Shown piece by piece: positions 1 through 7,734 of a stretch of 41,520 nucleotides of DNA. Origin of the DNA: Acetobacteraceae bacterium (lineage in GTDB: Bacteria; Pseudomonadota; Alphaproteobacteria; Acetobacterales; Acetobacteraceae); the NCBI GenBank assembly GCA_947455205.1, contig CANGNF010000043.1, positions 1 to 41,520 on the forward strand, in the 5' to 3' direction. Position numbers and translations under genes: made by a program. Numbering within the stretch: position 1 is the first letter of the stretch; every line of letters starts with the position of its first letter. The notes beneath the pieces were generated by a model that made no database searches, was not told where the DNA came from, and saw nothing but the letters and a program-made list of their open reading frames with translations.

Positions 1-1272
1 GGTGCCGCGCGCCAACGCCACGCGGGCGCCGCCCAGCGCCGCGCCGTCGCCCACGGCGAAGACGCCGGGGATGCCGGTGCGGCCGGCCTCGTCGGTGACG
101 GTTTCCAGCCGGCCCAGCCCCTGGTCGACGAAGCGCGTGGCGCAGCCCAGCGCGCGGGCCAGCCCGGTTTCCGGCTGGAAGCCCATGTTCAGGGCGCAGG
201 CATCGGCGTGGATGGTGCGCTCGCCCTGCGGCGTGGCCAGGCGCAGCGCGGTGAAGCCGTCGGTGCCCTCGGCGGAGAGCGGCCGGCAGCCCCACAGCAC
301 CGGCACCCCGGCGGCGCGCAACTGGCGCAGGTAGGAAAACCCGTCCCAGGCCAGCTCTGGCGCGGCGTGCAGCAGGCGCAGCGCGTCCCGCCATTGCGCG
401 GCGCTGGGCTCGGGCGTGGCCTCCACCACGGCCAGGACCTCCACGCCGCCCTGCACCAGCTCCACCGCCAGCTGCAGGTTCAGCGGGCCATTGCCGGCGA
501 TGACCACGCGCTGCCCCGGCGAGACCCGGTTGGCGCGGGCCAGGGTCTGCATGGCGCCGGTGGTCATCACGCCGGGCAGGGTCCAGCCACGGATCGGCAC
601 CGGGGCCTCATGCGCGCCGGGGGCCAGGATGAGCCGGCGCGGCCGGAAGGTGGTGGCGGCGCCGGCGACGATGGCGGCGATCTCGTTGGGGCCGAAGGCG
701 CCCCAGACGGTGGCGCCCGGCAGCAGCGTGACGCCGGCGCCCAGCACGGCGCGGCGCAGCGTGTCGCCCTGGCGGAACTGGCGGTCCGGCCGGGCGTGGC
801 GGTGGCTGGCGGCCAGCGGTTTCAGGTACTGCCCGCCGGGGGCGTCGCGTTCGTCCAGCACCACCACCTCGGCGCCGGCGCGGGCGGCGGCCAGCGCGGC
901 GGAAAGCCCGGCCGGGCCGGCGCCCACCACCAGCACGTCGCAGGCGCGGTCCGGAATATCCTCGGGCGGTGGCGCCAGCGGGGCGGGCGGGCTGGGCGCG
1001 GCGCTGCGGATGTCCTGCCCGGCCTCCACCTTGGCCAGGCAGGCGCGCTGGCTGCCGCGGCCGTCGATGGTGACCAGGCAGTCGAAGCAGGCGCCCATGC
1101 CGCACCACAACCCGCGCGGCGCGCCGCTGGCGGTGTGGCGCAGCGTGTCGATGCCGGCGGCGGCGAGGGCGGCGGCGACGGTCTCGCCGGGCAGCGCCTC
1201 GATCCATTGGCCATCGAAGCTGAAGCGCACCGGGGCCACGGCGGGCTGGATATGCGGGTGGCTCAGACGCAT
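1..1272 (-). CDS. FAD/NAD(P)-dependent oxidoreductase with N-terminal [2Fe-2S] domain (HcnA-HcnB-like), 3' end cut by the window
   Basis: The frame runs 424 codons from the ATG at 1272 to the window edge. Residues 1-90 form a [2Fe-2S] domain with Cys57, Cys62, Cys65 and Cys78 (WCGMGACFDC, then RAC), followed near residue 117 by the FAD Rossmann motif GAGPAG and at the cut end by the GDGAALGGA flavin motif. This is the fused form of the HcnA and HcnB subunits seen in opine, D-hydroxyproline and cyanide-forming dehydrogenases, which oxidise an amine or imino acid at the membrane. The C-terminal part, which usually carries a BFD-type iron-sulfur segment, lies outside. It is divergent from a DapA-family gene, which fits hydroxyproline or opine breakdown, but the substrate is inferred. 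The ATG at 1272 is preceded by GGGGCAAG. Confidence 0.85.
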   Translation of the reverse strand, partial: MRLSHPHIQPAVAPVRFSFDGQWIEALPGETVAAALAAAGIDTLRHTASGAPRGLWCGMGACFDCLVTIDGRGSQRACLAKVEAGQDIRSAAPSPPAPLAPPPEDIPDRACDVLVVGAGPAGLSAALAAARAGAEVVVLDERDAPGGQYLKPLAASHRHARPDRQFRQGDTLRRAVLGAGVTLLPGATVWGAFGPNEIAAIVAGAATTFRPRRLILAPGAHEAPVPIRGWTLPGVMTTGAMQTLARANRVSPGQRVVIAGNGPLNLQLAVELVQGGVEVLAVVEATPEPSAAQWRDALRLLHAAPELAWDGFSYLRQLRAAGVPVLWGCRPLSAEGTDGFTALRLATPQGERTIHADACALNMGFQPETGLARALGCATRFVDQGLGRLETVTDEAGRTGIPGVFAVGDGAALGGARVALARGT

Positions 1273-1340
1273 GCACTTGCCCCGCTGCGGCATTTGGGTT
1301 GGGATCGCAGTGTCGCACGCGGCCGAGCGAGGGCAAGCAC
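1273..1340. promoter_or_regulatory. Divergent promoter region with mirrored ribosome-binding contexts
   Basis: These 68 bases separate the divergent flavoprotein and DapA-family genes. The two start regions are near mirror images: GGCAAGTGCATGC on the minus strand (1269-1281) and GGCAAGCACATGC on the plus strand (1333-1345), matching at 11 of 13 positions. The similarity may only reflect similar ribosome-binding sites. No clear -35/-10 pair was recognised. Confidence 0.4.
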
Positions 1341-2249
1341 ATGCATAAGCCATTTCGCGGCACCTATACGGTGCTGATCACGCCCTTCACCGCCGATGGC
1401 AGTGCGGTGGACCTGAAGGCGCTGGAGCGCCTGGTGGAGTTCCAGATCGCCGAGGGGATCGAGGGGCTGATCCCGCTCGGCTCCACCGGCGAGTTCCTGT
1501 CGGTCTCGCGCGAGGAGCGGACCGCGATCACCGAGACGGTGGTGCGGACGGCGGCCGGGCGCGTGCCGGTGCTGATGGGCACCGGCGCCGAGGACACGCG
1601 CGACGTGGTGGCGCTTTCCCGCGAGGCCGAGGCGCTGGGCGCGGATGGGGTGATGATCATCCCGCCGTTCTATTCCGTGCCCACCGAGGACGAGCTGTAC
1701 CACCACTACAAGACGGTGGCGGATGCGATCGGCATTCCGATCATGGTCTACAACAACCCGGCGACGGCGAATGTGGACCTGCTGCCCACCACGCTGGCAC
1801 GGCTGAGCACGATTCCCAACTGCCTCTACGTGAAGGAGAGCACGCTGGAGGTGACGCGGGTGCGCGACATCATCGCGCTGTGCGGCGACCGGATGGAGGT
1901 CTTCGCCGGCGTGCTGGGGTACGAGAGCGCCTGGCTGGGCGCCATCGGCTGGGTAGCGGTGTGTTCCAACCTGGTGCCGCGGCTGTCGCGCGACATGTTC
2001 GCCGCCGCGGCCTTCGAGCATGACCAGGCCAAGGCCTTGGCGCTGTACAAGCGGCTGGCGCCGCTGCTGCCCTGGGTGGGCGGGCCGCGCTACGTCTCCG
2101 GTACCAAGGCCGGCTTCCGGCTGATGGGCATGGAGATGGGCGCGCCGCGGCCGCCCCGCCTGCCGCTGCCGGCCGCCGATATGCCGGCGCTGGCGCAGGT
2201 CTTGCAGGACATGGGCGCCATTGCCGGCGCCAAGGCCGCCGCCGAATAG
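1341..2249 (+). CDS. Dihydrodipicolinate synthase / N-acetylneuraminate lyase family protein
   Basis: This 302-residue class I aldolase-fold protein has the family hallmarks: GSTGEF near residue 46 (GTTGE in true DapA), the catalytic Tyr in VYNNP near 135 and the Schiff-base Lys in YVKEST near 163. Members catalyse aldol cleavage, condensation or deamination of keto acids. Because true DapA normally has GTT and because the neighbours are an HcnB-like dehydrogenase and an amino acid ABC transporter, a catabolic lyase or deaminase, such as the pyrroline-4-hydroxy-2-carboxylate deaminase of hydroxyproline breakdown, is more likely than lysine synthesis. That is an inference. The start at 1341 is chosen because the protein then begins MHKPFRGTYTVLITPF, as in the family; an in-frame ATG at 1299 would overlap the divergent promoter. 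Confidence 0.85.
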   Translation: MHKPFRGTYTVLITPFTADGSAVDLKALERLVEFQIAEGIEGLIPLGSTGEFLSVSREERTAITETVVRTAAGRVPVLMGTGAEDTRDVVALSREAEALGADGVMIIPPFYSVPTEDELYHHYKTVADAIGIPIMVYNNPATANVDLLPTTLARLSTIPNCLYVKESTLEVTRVRDIIALCGDRMEVFAGVLGYESAWLGAIGWVAVCSNLVPRLSRDMFAAAAFEHDQAKALALYKRLAPLLPWVGGPRYVSGTKAGFRLMGMEMGAPRPPRLPLPAADMPALAQVLQDMGAIAGAKAAAE

Positions 2250-2258
2250 GAGAGACCG

Positions 2259-3077
2259 ATGATCCGCCGTTTCCTGCTGGGCGCCGCGCTGGCGTCGCTT
2301 GCCCTGCCTGCCCTGGCGCAGACCTGCACGCCCCGCGTGGCGGACAGCGAGCTGGTCAAGCCGCGCACGCTGACGCTTTCCACCAACCCGACGCTGCCGC
2401 CGATGCAGTTCGTCAACGCCCAAGGGCAACTGGTGGGCATGCGGGTGGAACTGGGCGACGAGATCGCCAAGCGGCTTTGCCTGACGGCGGAGCATGTGCG
2501 GGTGGAATTCGCGGCGATGATCCCCGGCCTGGCGGCGCGCCGCTGGGACATGATCAACACCGGCATGTTCTACACCGAGGAACGCGCCCGGCTGATCCAC
2601 CTGGTGCGGTATGAGTACCAGGCCATCAGCATCAGCGTGCCGCGCGGCAACCCGCGCAACATCCGCCGGCTGGAGGATCTGGCCGGGCTTTCCGTTGGCG
2701 TGGAGCAGGGCGGCTTCGAGTTCGCCCGCACGCGGGACATCCTGAAGGAGCTGGAGACCAAGGGGCTGCGGCCCATTACCATCCGGCCGTTCGACAACTT
2801 CGCGGTCAGCTTCCAGGCGCTGCGGGCGGGGCAGATCGAGGCGGCGATCTCGATAGACAGCACCGGCAAGGAATATGACGACCGCGGCGACTTCACGCGC
2901 GCGATCAGCGGGCTGTTCGGCACGCCGATCAACTTCGGCTTCCGCAGCAAGCCGCTGGCCGAGGCGGTGGCGGTGGCGCTGACCAGCATGCGCCAGGATG
3001 GCTGGACGCAGCGGCTGTTCGACCGCTACGGCGTGAAGGGCTGGGACGAGGCGTACAGCGTGGTGGGGCCGAACTAG
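2259..3077 (+). CDS. Polar amino acid ABC transporter substrate-binding protein (SBP family 3)
   Basis: This 272-residue periplasmic receptor begins with a signal peptide (MIRRFLLGAALASLALPALAQ, likely cleaved after AQ) and continues with the type 3 solute-binding fold, including PPMQF and the glutamate-rich region around GMRVELGDEIAKRL. It would bind an amino acid or related compound and hand it to the permease encoded next. AGGAGAG lies just upstream of the ATG, and only nine bases separate it from the DapA-family gene, so the two are probably cotranscribed. Confidence 0.88.
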   Translation: MIRRFLLGAALASLALPALAQTCTPRVADSELVKPRTLTLSTNPTLPPMQFVNAQGQLVGMRVELGDEIAKRLCLTAEHVRVEFAAMIPGLAARRWDMINTGMFYTEERARLIHLVRYEYQAISISVPRGNPRNIRRLEDLAGLSVGVEQGGFEFARTRDILKELETKGLRPITIRPFDNFAVSFQALRAGQIEAAISIDSTGKEYDDRGDFTRAISGLFGTPINFGFRSKPLAEAVAVALTSMRQDGWTQRLFDRYGVKGWDEAYSVVGPN

Positions 3078-3127
3078 TGCCCGAACGGGTCCCCTTCGGG
3101 CGGCGGGTCGGGCGCTAGGCCCGGCGC

Positions 3128-3817
3128 ATGCAGGTCTGGCACTGGGACGGCTTCTTCGACTACCTGCTGAACGCCTACCTGCTGGAAGGCGCCATCATCT
3201 CGGTGGTGCTGACCGTGGCGTCGCTGGCCTGCGGGCTGGTGATCGGCGTGGGCATCGCTGTCATGCGGCTGTCCGGCCGGCCGGTGCTGGCGGGCTTCGC
3301 GCATGCCTATTGCTGGCTGTTCCGCGGCACGCCGCTGCTGGTGCAGCTGCTCGTCATCTACACCGGCCTGCCGCTGCTGGGGCTGAAGTTCAGCGTGTGG
3401 CAGGCGGCGCTGCTGGGGCTTTCCCTCAACGAGGGCGCCTACCTGAGCGAGACCGTGCGCGCCGGCATCATGTCCGTCGCCAAGGGCCAGCGCGAGGCGG
3501 CGCTTGCCCTGGGGCTCAGGCCACGCCAGGTGTTCCGCCTGGTGGTCTGGCCGCAGGCGCTGCGCGTCATCATCCCGCCGCTGGGCAATTCGGTGAACGG
3601 GCTGCTGAAGACGACCAGCATCTGCTCCACCATCAGCCTGGAGGAGCTGCTGCGGCGGACGCAGATCCTCATCCAGGAACGCTTCATGGTGCTGGAGCTG
3701 TTCATCGTCGCCGCGCTCTACTACCTGGTGCTGACGACGATCTGGGACTTCTTCCAGCGCCGGCTGGAACGCCGCTATGGCCGCGGCTGGGGAACGGAAG
3801 CGGCGGATCGCCGCTAG
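3128..3817 (+). CDS. Amino acid ABC transporter permease (HisM/GlnP type)
   Basis: This 229-residue inner-membrane protein has about five hydrophobic segments and the EAA loop that contacts the ATPase (GQREAALALGLRPRQVF, residues about 121-137), as in polar amino acid uptake permeases. An in-frame stop at 3116-3118 leaves ATG 3128 as the only sensible start. It follows the receptor gene after 50 bases. There is no ATP-binding subunit gene beside it: the next gene encodes an amidohydrolase. The transporter must use an ATPase encoded elsewhere, and a second permease may also be missing. Confidence 0.88.
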   Translation: MQVWHWDGFFDYLLNAYLLEGAIISVVLTVASLACGLVIGVGIAVMRLSGRPVLAGFAHAYCWLFRGTPLLVQLLVIYTGLPLLGLKFSVWQAALLGLSLNEGAYLSETVRAGIMSVAKGQREAALALGLRPRQVFRLVVWPQALRVIIPPLGNSVNGLLKTTSICSTISLEELLRRTQILIQERFMVLELFIVAALYYLVLTTIWDFFQRRLERRYGRGWGTEAADRR

Positions 3818-3840
3818 GGCATGAATGCCCTAGCCTTTGT

Positions 3841-3894
3841 CTGAGCGACTGATTCACCGCTTCGGCCGCTTCGCGCCTACGCGGATCAGGCGCT
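3841..3894 (-). repeat. Dispersed intergenic repeat, copy A
   Basis: Read on the minus strand, these 54 bases match 27051-27104 at 43 of 54 positions without gaps, and the first 44 match 35874-35917 at 36 of 44. The ends are inverted (AGCGCCTGATCC and GAATCAGTCGCT), so the element is an imperfect palindrome. The ten bases TTTGTCTGAG occur at 3836-3845 and again at 3899-3908, flanking the element directly. It fills most of the gap between the permease and the amidohydrolase. Confidence 0.75.
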
Positions 3895-3919
3895 GTCTTT
3901 TGTCTGAGGAGGAACGGCA

Positions 3920-4990
3920 ATGGCCGAGGAAACCAACCACTACGGCGCCACGTCCGCGCGCGTGCACGCCAGGCCGGGGCGCGAGGCGCGACCGGCGGGC
4001 ACCACCATCGACATCCACGCCCATGTGCTGGTGCCGGAAGCCGGCGCCTTCGCCGCGCCGCATGTGGATCTCTCGACCATTCCGCTGGTCCACTTCGCCA
4101 CCCCGGCAACGCAGGCGCTGAACCGCAAGCAGGACGCCGACCGGCGCGAGGTGTTCTTCCAGTCCGTCGATGCGCGGCTGAAGGATATGGATGAGGCCGC
4201 CATCGACATCCAGGTCGTCGCGCCGCCGCCGGGGCAGTGCTATTTCAGCGTGAAGCCGGAGATCGCAGTGCCGGCCACGCGCATGGTCAATGACGGCATC
4301 GCCGCCTGGGTGGCCAAGCGGCCGGACCGGTTCCTGGGGCTCGGCACCGTGGCCATGCAGGAGCCGGCCGAGGCCGTGGCGGAGCTGGAGCGCTGCATGG
4401 GGCCGCTGGGCTTCAAGGGCGTGGAGCTGCTGACCAACGTGAACGGGCGGGAGCTGTCCGACCCGGCCTTCGAGCCGTTCTGGGCCGCCGCCGAGCGGCT
4501 GGGCGCGCTGGTGATGATCCACCCGAATGGCTTCACCGAGGGCCAGCGGCTGACGCGGCACTACTTCAACAACGTGGTGGGCAACCCGTTCGAGACCACG
4601 CTGGCTCTGCACTACCTGATCTTCGACGGTGTGCTGGAACGCTACCCCAACCTGAAGATCCTGGCGGTGCATGGCGGCGGCTACCTGCCGGCCTATTCCG
4701 GCCGCATCGACCACGCCTGGGGCGCCCGCAGCGATGCCCGCGCCGGGCTGCCGCGCCCGCCGACCGAGTACCTGCGGAAGGTGTATTTCGACACCATCGT
4801 CTTCACCCCGCACCAGCTGGATTACCTGGTCAACGTGTTCGGCGAGGACCGGATTTTGATGGGCACCGACTATCCGTTCGACATGGCGGACAGCGACCCG
4901 GTCGGGCACATCAACTCGGTGGGCAGCTTCAGCCCGGCCACGCGCGCGGCGCTGGCCGGCGGCAACGCGCGCAAGCTGCTGGGGCTGTAG
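3920..4990 (+). CDS. Amidohydrolase family 2 protein (ACMSD-like)
   Basis: This 356-residue TIM-barrel metal-dependent protein has IDIHAHV near residue 30 (metal-binding His-x-His), MIHP near 196, VHGGGYLP near 250 and GTDYPFDM near 314, where the Asp is the catalytic residue of the family. Relatives of 2-amino-3-carboxymuconate-6-semialdehyde decarboxylase decarboxylate or hydrate ring-cleavage products. The substrate cannot be named from sequence. GAGGAGG lies just upstream of the ATG. It is followed by a Bug receptor gene, so the pair may handle an aromatic acid or related carboxylate. Confidence 0.85.
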   Translation: MAEETNHYGATSARVHARPGREARPAGTTIDIHAHVLVPEAGAFAAPHVDLSTIPLVHFATPATQALNRKQDADRREVFFQSVDARLKDMDEAAIDIQVVAPPPGQCYFSVKPEIAVPATRMVNDGIAAWVAKRPDRFLGLGTVAMQEPAEAVAELERCMGPLGFKGVELLTNVNGRELSDPAFEPFWAAAERLGALVMIHPNGFTEGQRLTRHYFNNVVGNPFETTLALHYLIFDGVLERYPNLKILAVHGGGYLPAYSGRIDHAWGARSDARAGLPRPPTEYLRKVYFDTIVFTPHQLDYLVNVFGEDRILMGTDYPFDMADSDPVGHINSVGSFSPATRAALAGGNARKLLGL

Positions 4991-5023
4991 CCCGGCGCGC
5001 CGGGGCGGCGTAGCCTTGCCGCC
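4991..5023 (+). other. Two adjacent palindromes between amidohydrolase and Bug genes
   Basis: Directly after the amidohydrolase stop is the perfect 14-base palindrome CCCGGCGCGCCGGG (4991-5004). It is followed by a hairpin with a 6-bp stem GGCGGC/GCCGCC and an 8-base loop (5004-5023). There is no U-run, so this looks like an mRNA-stabilising or processing structure rather than an intrinsic terminator. Confidence 0.45.
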
Positions 5024-5045
5024 AAACAGGCGGGGAGGGTGCGTC

Positions 5046-6008
5046 ATGCTGCGGCGCAGGCATTTGCTGGCGGTGCCGGCTTTGGTGGGTGGTGCGGCGC
5101 GGGCCCAAGGTGCCTGGCCGCAATACCCGGTGCGGGTGCTGGTCGGCTTCGCCCCCGGCGGGCTGACCGACGTGCTGGCGCGGGTGATGTCCACCAGGTT
5201 GGCGGCGCATTTCGGCCAGCCCTTCGTGGTGGAGAACCGCGCGGGGGCTTCCGGCATCATCGGGGCGGAGGCGGTGGCCAAGGCGACCGATGGCCACACC
5301 CTGCTGATGGGCCACCCGACCGCGCTGGCGATAGCGCCGGCCTTCGCCCAGCGCCTGCCCTTCGATGCCGAGCGCGCCTTTGCCTATATCAGCCTGCTGG
5401 CGTTGCAGCCGCATTTGCTGCTGGTGCGGGATGGCGCGCCCTGGCGTGACGTGGCGGCGCTGGTGGCGGCCGGGCGGGCGAAGGAGGGCGCGCTGACCTT
5501 CGCCAGTTCCGGCGTGGGCAGCGTGCAGCATGTGCAGGGCGAGCAGTTCTGCGCGGCGGCAGGCTTCAAGGGCGTGCACGTGCCGTACCGCGGCAGTGCG
5601 CCGACCATGACCGACCTGGCAGCGGGGCAGGTGGACTTCGTCATCGATGGCGTCGGCGTGGCGCGGCCGTTGATGGAGGCAGGCAAGCTGCGCGCCCTGG
5701 CGACCAGCAACGCCCACCGCGTGCCGGCGCTGCCCGATGTGCCGACCTTGGCGCAGGCCGGCATCAACGGCGTGGTGCCGGGGTCCTGGTTCGGCTTCGT
5801 GGCGCCGTCCAGCATGCCGGCCGAGACGGTGCGGGCGCTGCGCGAAGCCTGCGTCGCCGCGCTGCCTTCGGCGGAAGTGGTGCGGGCGCTGGCCAATGCC
5901 TCGGCCGAGGCGGTGGGCAATACGCCGGAGGAGTTCCGCGGCTTCGTGCAGGCGCAGATCGCCGGCTTCCGCGAGTTGGCGAAGCGGACGGCGATCAGCT
6001 TCGACTAG
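5046..6008 (+). CDS. Bug/TctC-family tripartite tricarboxylate transporter substrate-binding protein
   Basis: This 320-residue exported receptor has a twin-arginine-like signal region (MLRRRHLLAVPALVGGAARAQ), then the Bug pattern: YPVRVLVGFAPGG near residue 28, ENRAGASGIIGAE near 60 and YRGSAP near 180. Bug proteins bind carboxylates or aromatic acids in the periplasm; many are orphans without TctAB partners, as here. ATG 5046 is chosen because GGGGAGGG ends about seven bases upstream; the in-frame ATG at 5016 lies in the hairpin region. The TAG stop abuts the convergent stop of the next gene with no base between. Confidence 0.88.
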   Translation: MLRRRHLLAVPALVGGAARAQGAWPQYPVRVLVGFAPGGLTDVLARVMSTRLAAHFGQPFVVENRAGASGIIGAEAVAKATDGHTLLMGHPTALAIAPAFAQRLPFDAERAFAYISLLALQPHLLLVRDGAPWRDVAALVAAGRAKEGALTFASSGVGSVQHVQGEQFCAAAGFKGVHVPYRGSAPTMTDLAAGQVDFVIDGVGVARPLMEAGKLRALATSNAHRVPALPDVPTLAQAGINGVVPGSWFGFVAPSSMPAETVRALREACVAALPSAEVVRALANASAEAVGNTPEEFRGFVQAQIAGFRELAKRTAISFD

Positions 6009-6989
6009 CTACCTGAAGGGCCGGCGCGCGGCCCAGATGTGCGCGGCCTCGGCATCCGCGGCCTCCGGCGCCGCCTTGCCCATGGCCAGCAGGCCCAGCG
6101 CGATGGTGGCCTGCACGGTGGCGACCTCCTGCGGTGCGGCGTCGCCGGCCCAGACGCGCGCCAGGTCGGCGCCGCTGGGCTTGGCGGAGGAGAGCGCGGG
6201 CAGGCTGAACTCGCCCTGCGCACCGCCGGCCAGCAGATGCGCGGCGACCGGCTTGGCCGGGTTGCGTTCGGCCTCGCCGCCGCCGCCCTTCAGCACCAGC
6301 AGGCGCTGGCGGCCAAGCGCCTGGGCGGTGTTCAGGTGCAGCGCGATGTAGGGCGGGTGGAACACGCCATCCACGCTGGCGGGCGCGTCCATCGGGTTCA
6401 GCAAGCGGGCCACGGTGTTGATGGGCGAGCGCAGGCCCAGCAGCGCGCGCAGGCCGAGCAGCTTGTCGAGGCCACGCGACAGGGTGGTGAGCGGCAGGTA
6501 GGCGAAGTTGTCGCGCTCCAGCAGTTCCAGCGCGTCCTCTCGGTTGGCCGCCGGGCGCAGGCCCAGCATGGCCAGGCCGACATCGGTGGGCATGCCGCTT
6601 GAGAAGGCGTTGCTGCCATGCATCAGCACGCGGTGGCCGGCCTGCGCCAGCGCCAATGCCGAGAGCAGGTACCACGGCGCACCGCGGGTGCGGCCGGCGC
6701 CGTAGCTGGGCCAGTCCAGCTCGGCTGGGCCGGGCGCGGCGTGGGCGTTGGCGCGAGCGGCCTCGACCAGGCCGGCGATCTCCTCGGTGTCCTCGCCGCG
6801 ATAGCGCAGCAGCATCAGGAAGGCGCCGACCTGGTGCGGGTCGGCGTCGCCCTGCAGCACCATGCGGAGCGCGATGCGCGCTTCCTCCCGCGTCAGCGCA
6901 CGGGAGCGGCCGGGGCCGCGCCCCAGCGTGCGGACGTACTGGGCGAAGGGGTGTTCGGGGCCTTCGTCCTCGGCTTCAGGCGGCTTCAT
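6009..6989 (-). CDS. ybiB: TrpD2/YbiB-type glycosyltransferase family protein (anthranilate phosphoribosyltransferase paralogue)
   Basis: This 326-residue protein has the phosphoribosyltransferase class III fold: an N-terminal helical domain (residues about 1-85), then the nucleotide-binding part with VLMHGSNAFSSGMPTDVG near 120 and the glycine-rich KGGGGEAERNP near 230. YbiB/TrpD2 proteins lack anthranilate phosphoribosyltransferase activity in studied cases and bind nucleic acid. It is the last gene of the nirB-nirD-cobA operon and its ATG lies inside cobA (14-base overlap), a context I recall from other proteobacteria, though its role there is unclear. ATG 6989 gives the usual length; the upstream in-frame ATG at 7040 would lie deep inside cobA. 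Confidence 0.8.
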   Translation of the reverse strand: MKPPEAEDEGPEHPFAQYVRTLGRGPGRSRALTREEARIALRMVLQGDADPHQVGAFLMLLRYRGEDTEEIAGLVEAARANAHAAPGPAELDWPSYGAGRTRGAPWYLLSALALAQAGHRVLMHGSNAFSSGMPTDVGLAMLGLRPAANREDALELLERDNFAYLPLTTLSRGLDKLLGLRALLGLRSPINTVARLLNPMDAPASVDGVFHPPYIALHLNTAQALGRQRLLVLKGGGGEAERNPAKPVAAHLLAGGAQGEFSLPALSSAKPSGADLARVWAGDAAPQEVATVQATIALGLLAMGKAAPEAADAEAAHIWAARRPFR

Positions 6990-7734
6990 GCAGCGCAGTA
7001 TCGCCCAGCGCGTCCTGCCGCGCCATGCCGACGACCGCACCGATCAGCACCATGGTGGGACCATCGCCGCCGCTTTCGGTCACTTGTGCGGCAATGGTGG
7101 CCAGCGTGCCGAACAGGCGCTGTTCGCTGGGCAGGGTGGCGTTCTGCACCGCCACCGCTGGCGTGGCGCTGTCCATGCCGGCGGCCAGCAGGCGGGCGGT
7201 CAGCAGCGGCAGCGTGCGGACGCCCATGTACACCGCCAGGGTGCCGCCGCGCGCCAGGGCGGCCCAGTCGTGGTCCGGCAGCGCGTCGGCGTGGTTGTGC
7301 GCCGTCAGCATGTGCAGGCTGCGGGAGACGCCGCGATGCGTCAGCGGCACCTGCAGGGCCGCGCCGACGGCCAGGGCGGTGGTGATGCCGGGCACGACCT
7401 CCACGGGGACGCCGGCTTCGCGCAGCGTCTCCAGCTCCTCGCCACCGCGGCCGAAGACGAAGGGGTCGCCGCCCTTCAGCCGCACCACGTGCCGGCCGGC
7501 GCGGGCGTGGGTCAGGATCAGGCGGTTGATGGCGTCCTGCTGCATGGAGTGACGGCCGCAGCGCTTGCCGACATCCACCAGGCGAGCGCCGGGCTTGGCC
7601 AGGGCCAGGACCTCGGCGCTGACCAACTTGTCGTAGAGGACCACATCCGCTTCGCCGATGATGCGGGCGGCCTTCAGCGTCAGCAGTTCCGGGTCGCCCG
7701 GGCCGGCGCCGACCAGGGATGCGCGGCCGGTCAA
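6976..7734 (-). CDS. cobA: Uroporphyrinogen-III C-methyltransferase (SUMT)
   Basis: This 252-residue enzyme uses S-adenosylmethionine to methylate uroporphyrinogen III twice, giving precorrin-2 for siroheme. Visible motifs are VGAGPGDPELLTLKA at the N-terminus, RLKGGDPFVFGRGGEE near residue 90 and PGITTALA near 118. The CysG dehydrogenase/ferrochelatase half is absent, so siroheme completion must come from another gene. It starts with TTG at 7734, overlapping the nirD stop by four bases (TTGA), which indicates translational coupling. Its place after nirD fits the siroheme need of NirB. Confidence 0.92.
   Translation of the reverse strand: MTGRASLVGAGPGDPELLTLKAARIIGEADVVLYDKLVSAEVLALAKPGARLVDVGKRCGRHSMQQDAINRLILTHARAGRHVVRLKGGDPFVFGRGGEELETLREAGVPVEVVPGITTALAVGAALQVPLTHRGVSRSLHMLTAHNHADALPDHDWAALARGGTLAVYMGVRTLPLLTARLLAAGMDSATPAVAVQNATLPSEQRLFGTLATIAAQVTESGGDGPTMVLIGAVVGMARQDALGDTALHEAA

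Noticed and set aside
1341..2249. Biosynthetic dapA
   Set aside because: GSTGE replaces GTTGE and the neighbours are catabolic; a lyase or deaminase of the same family fits better.
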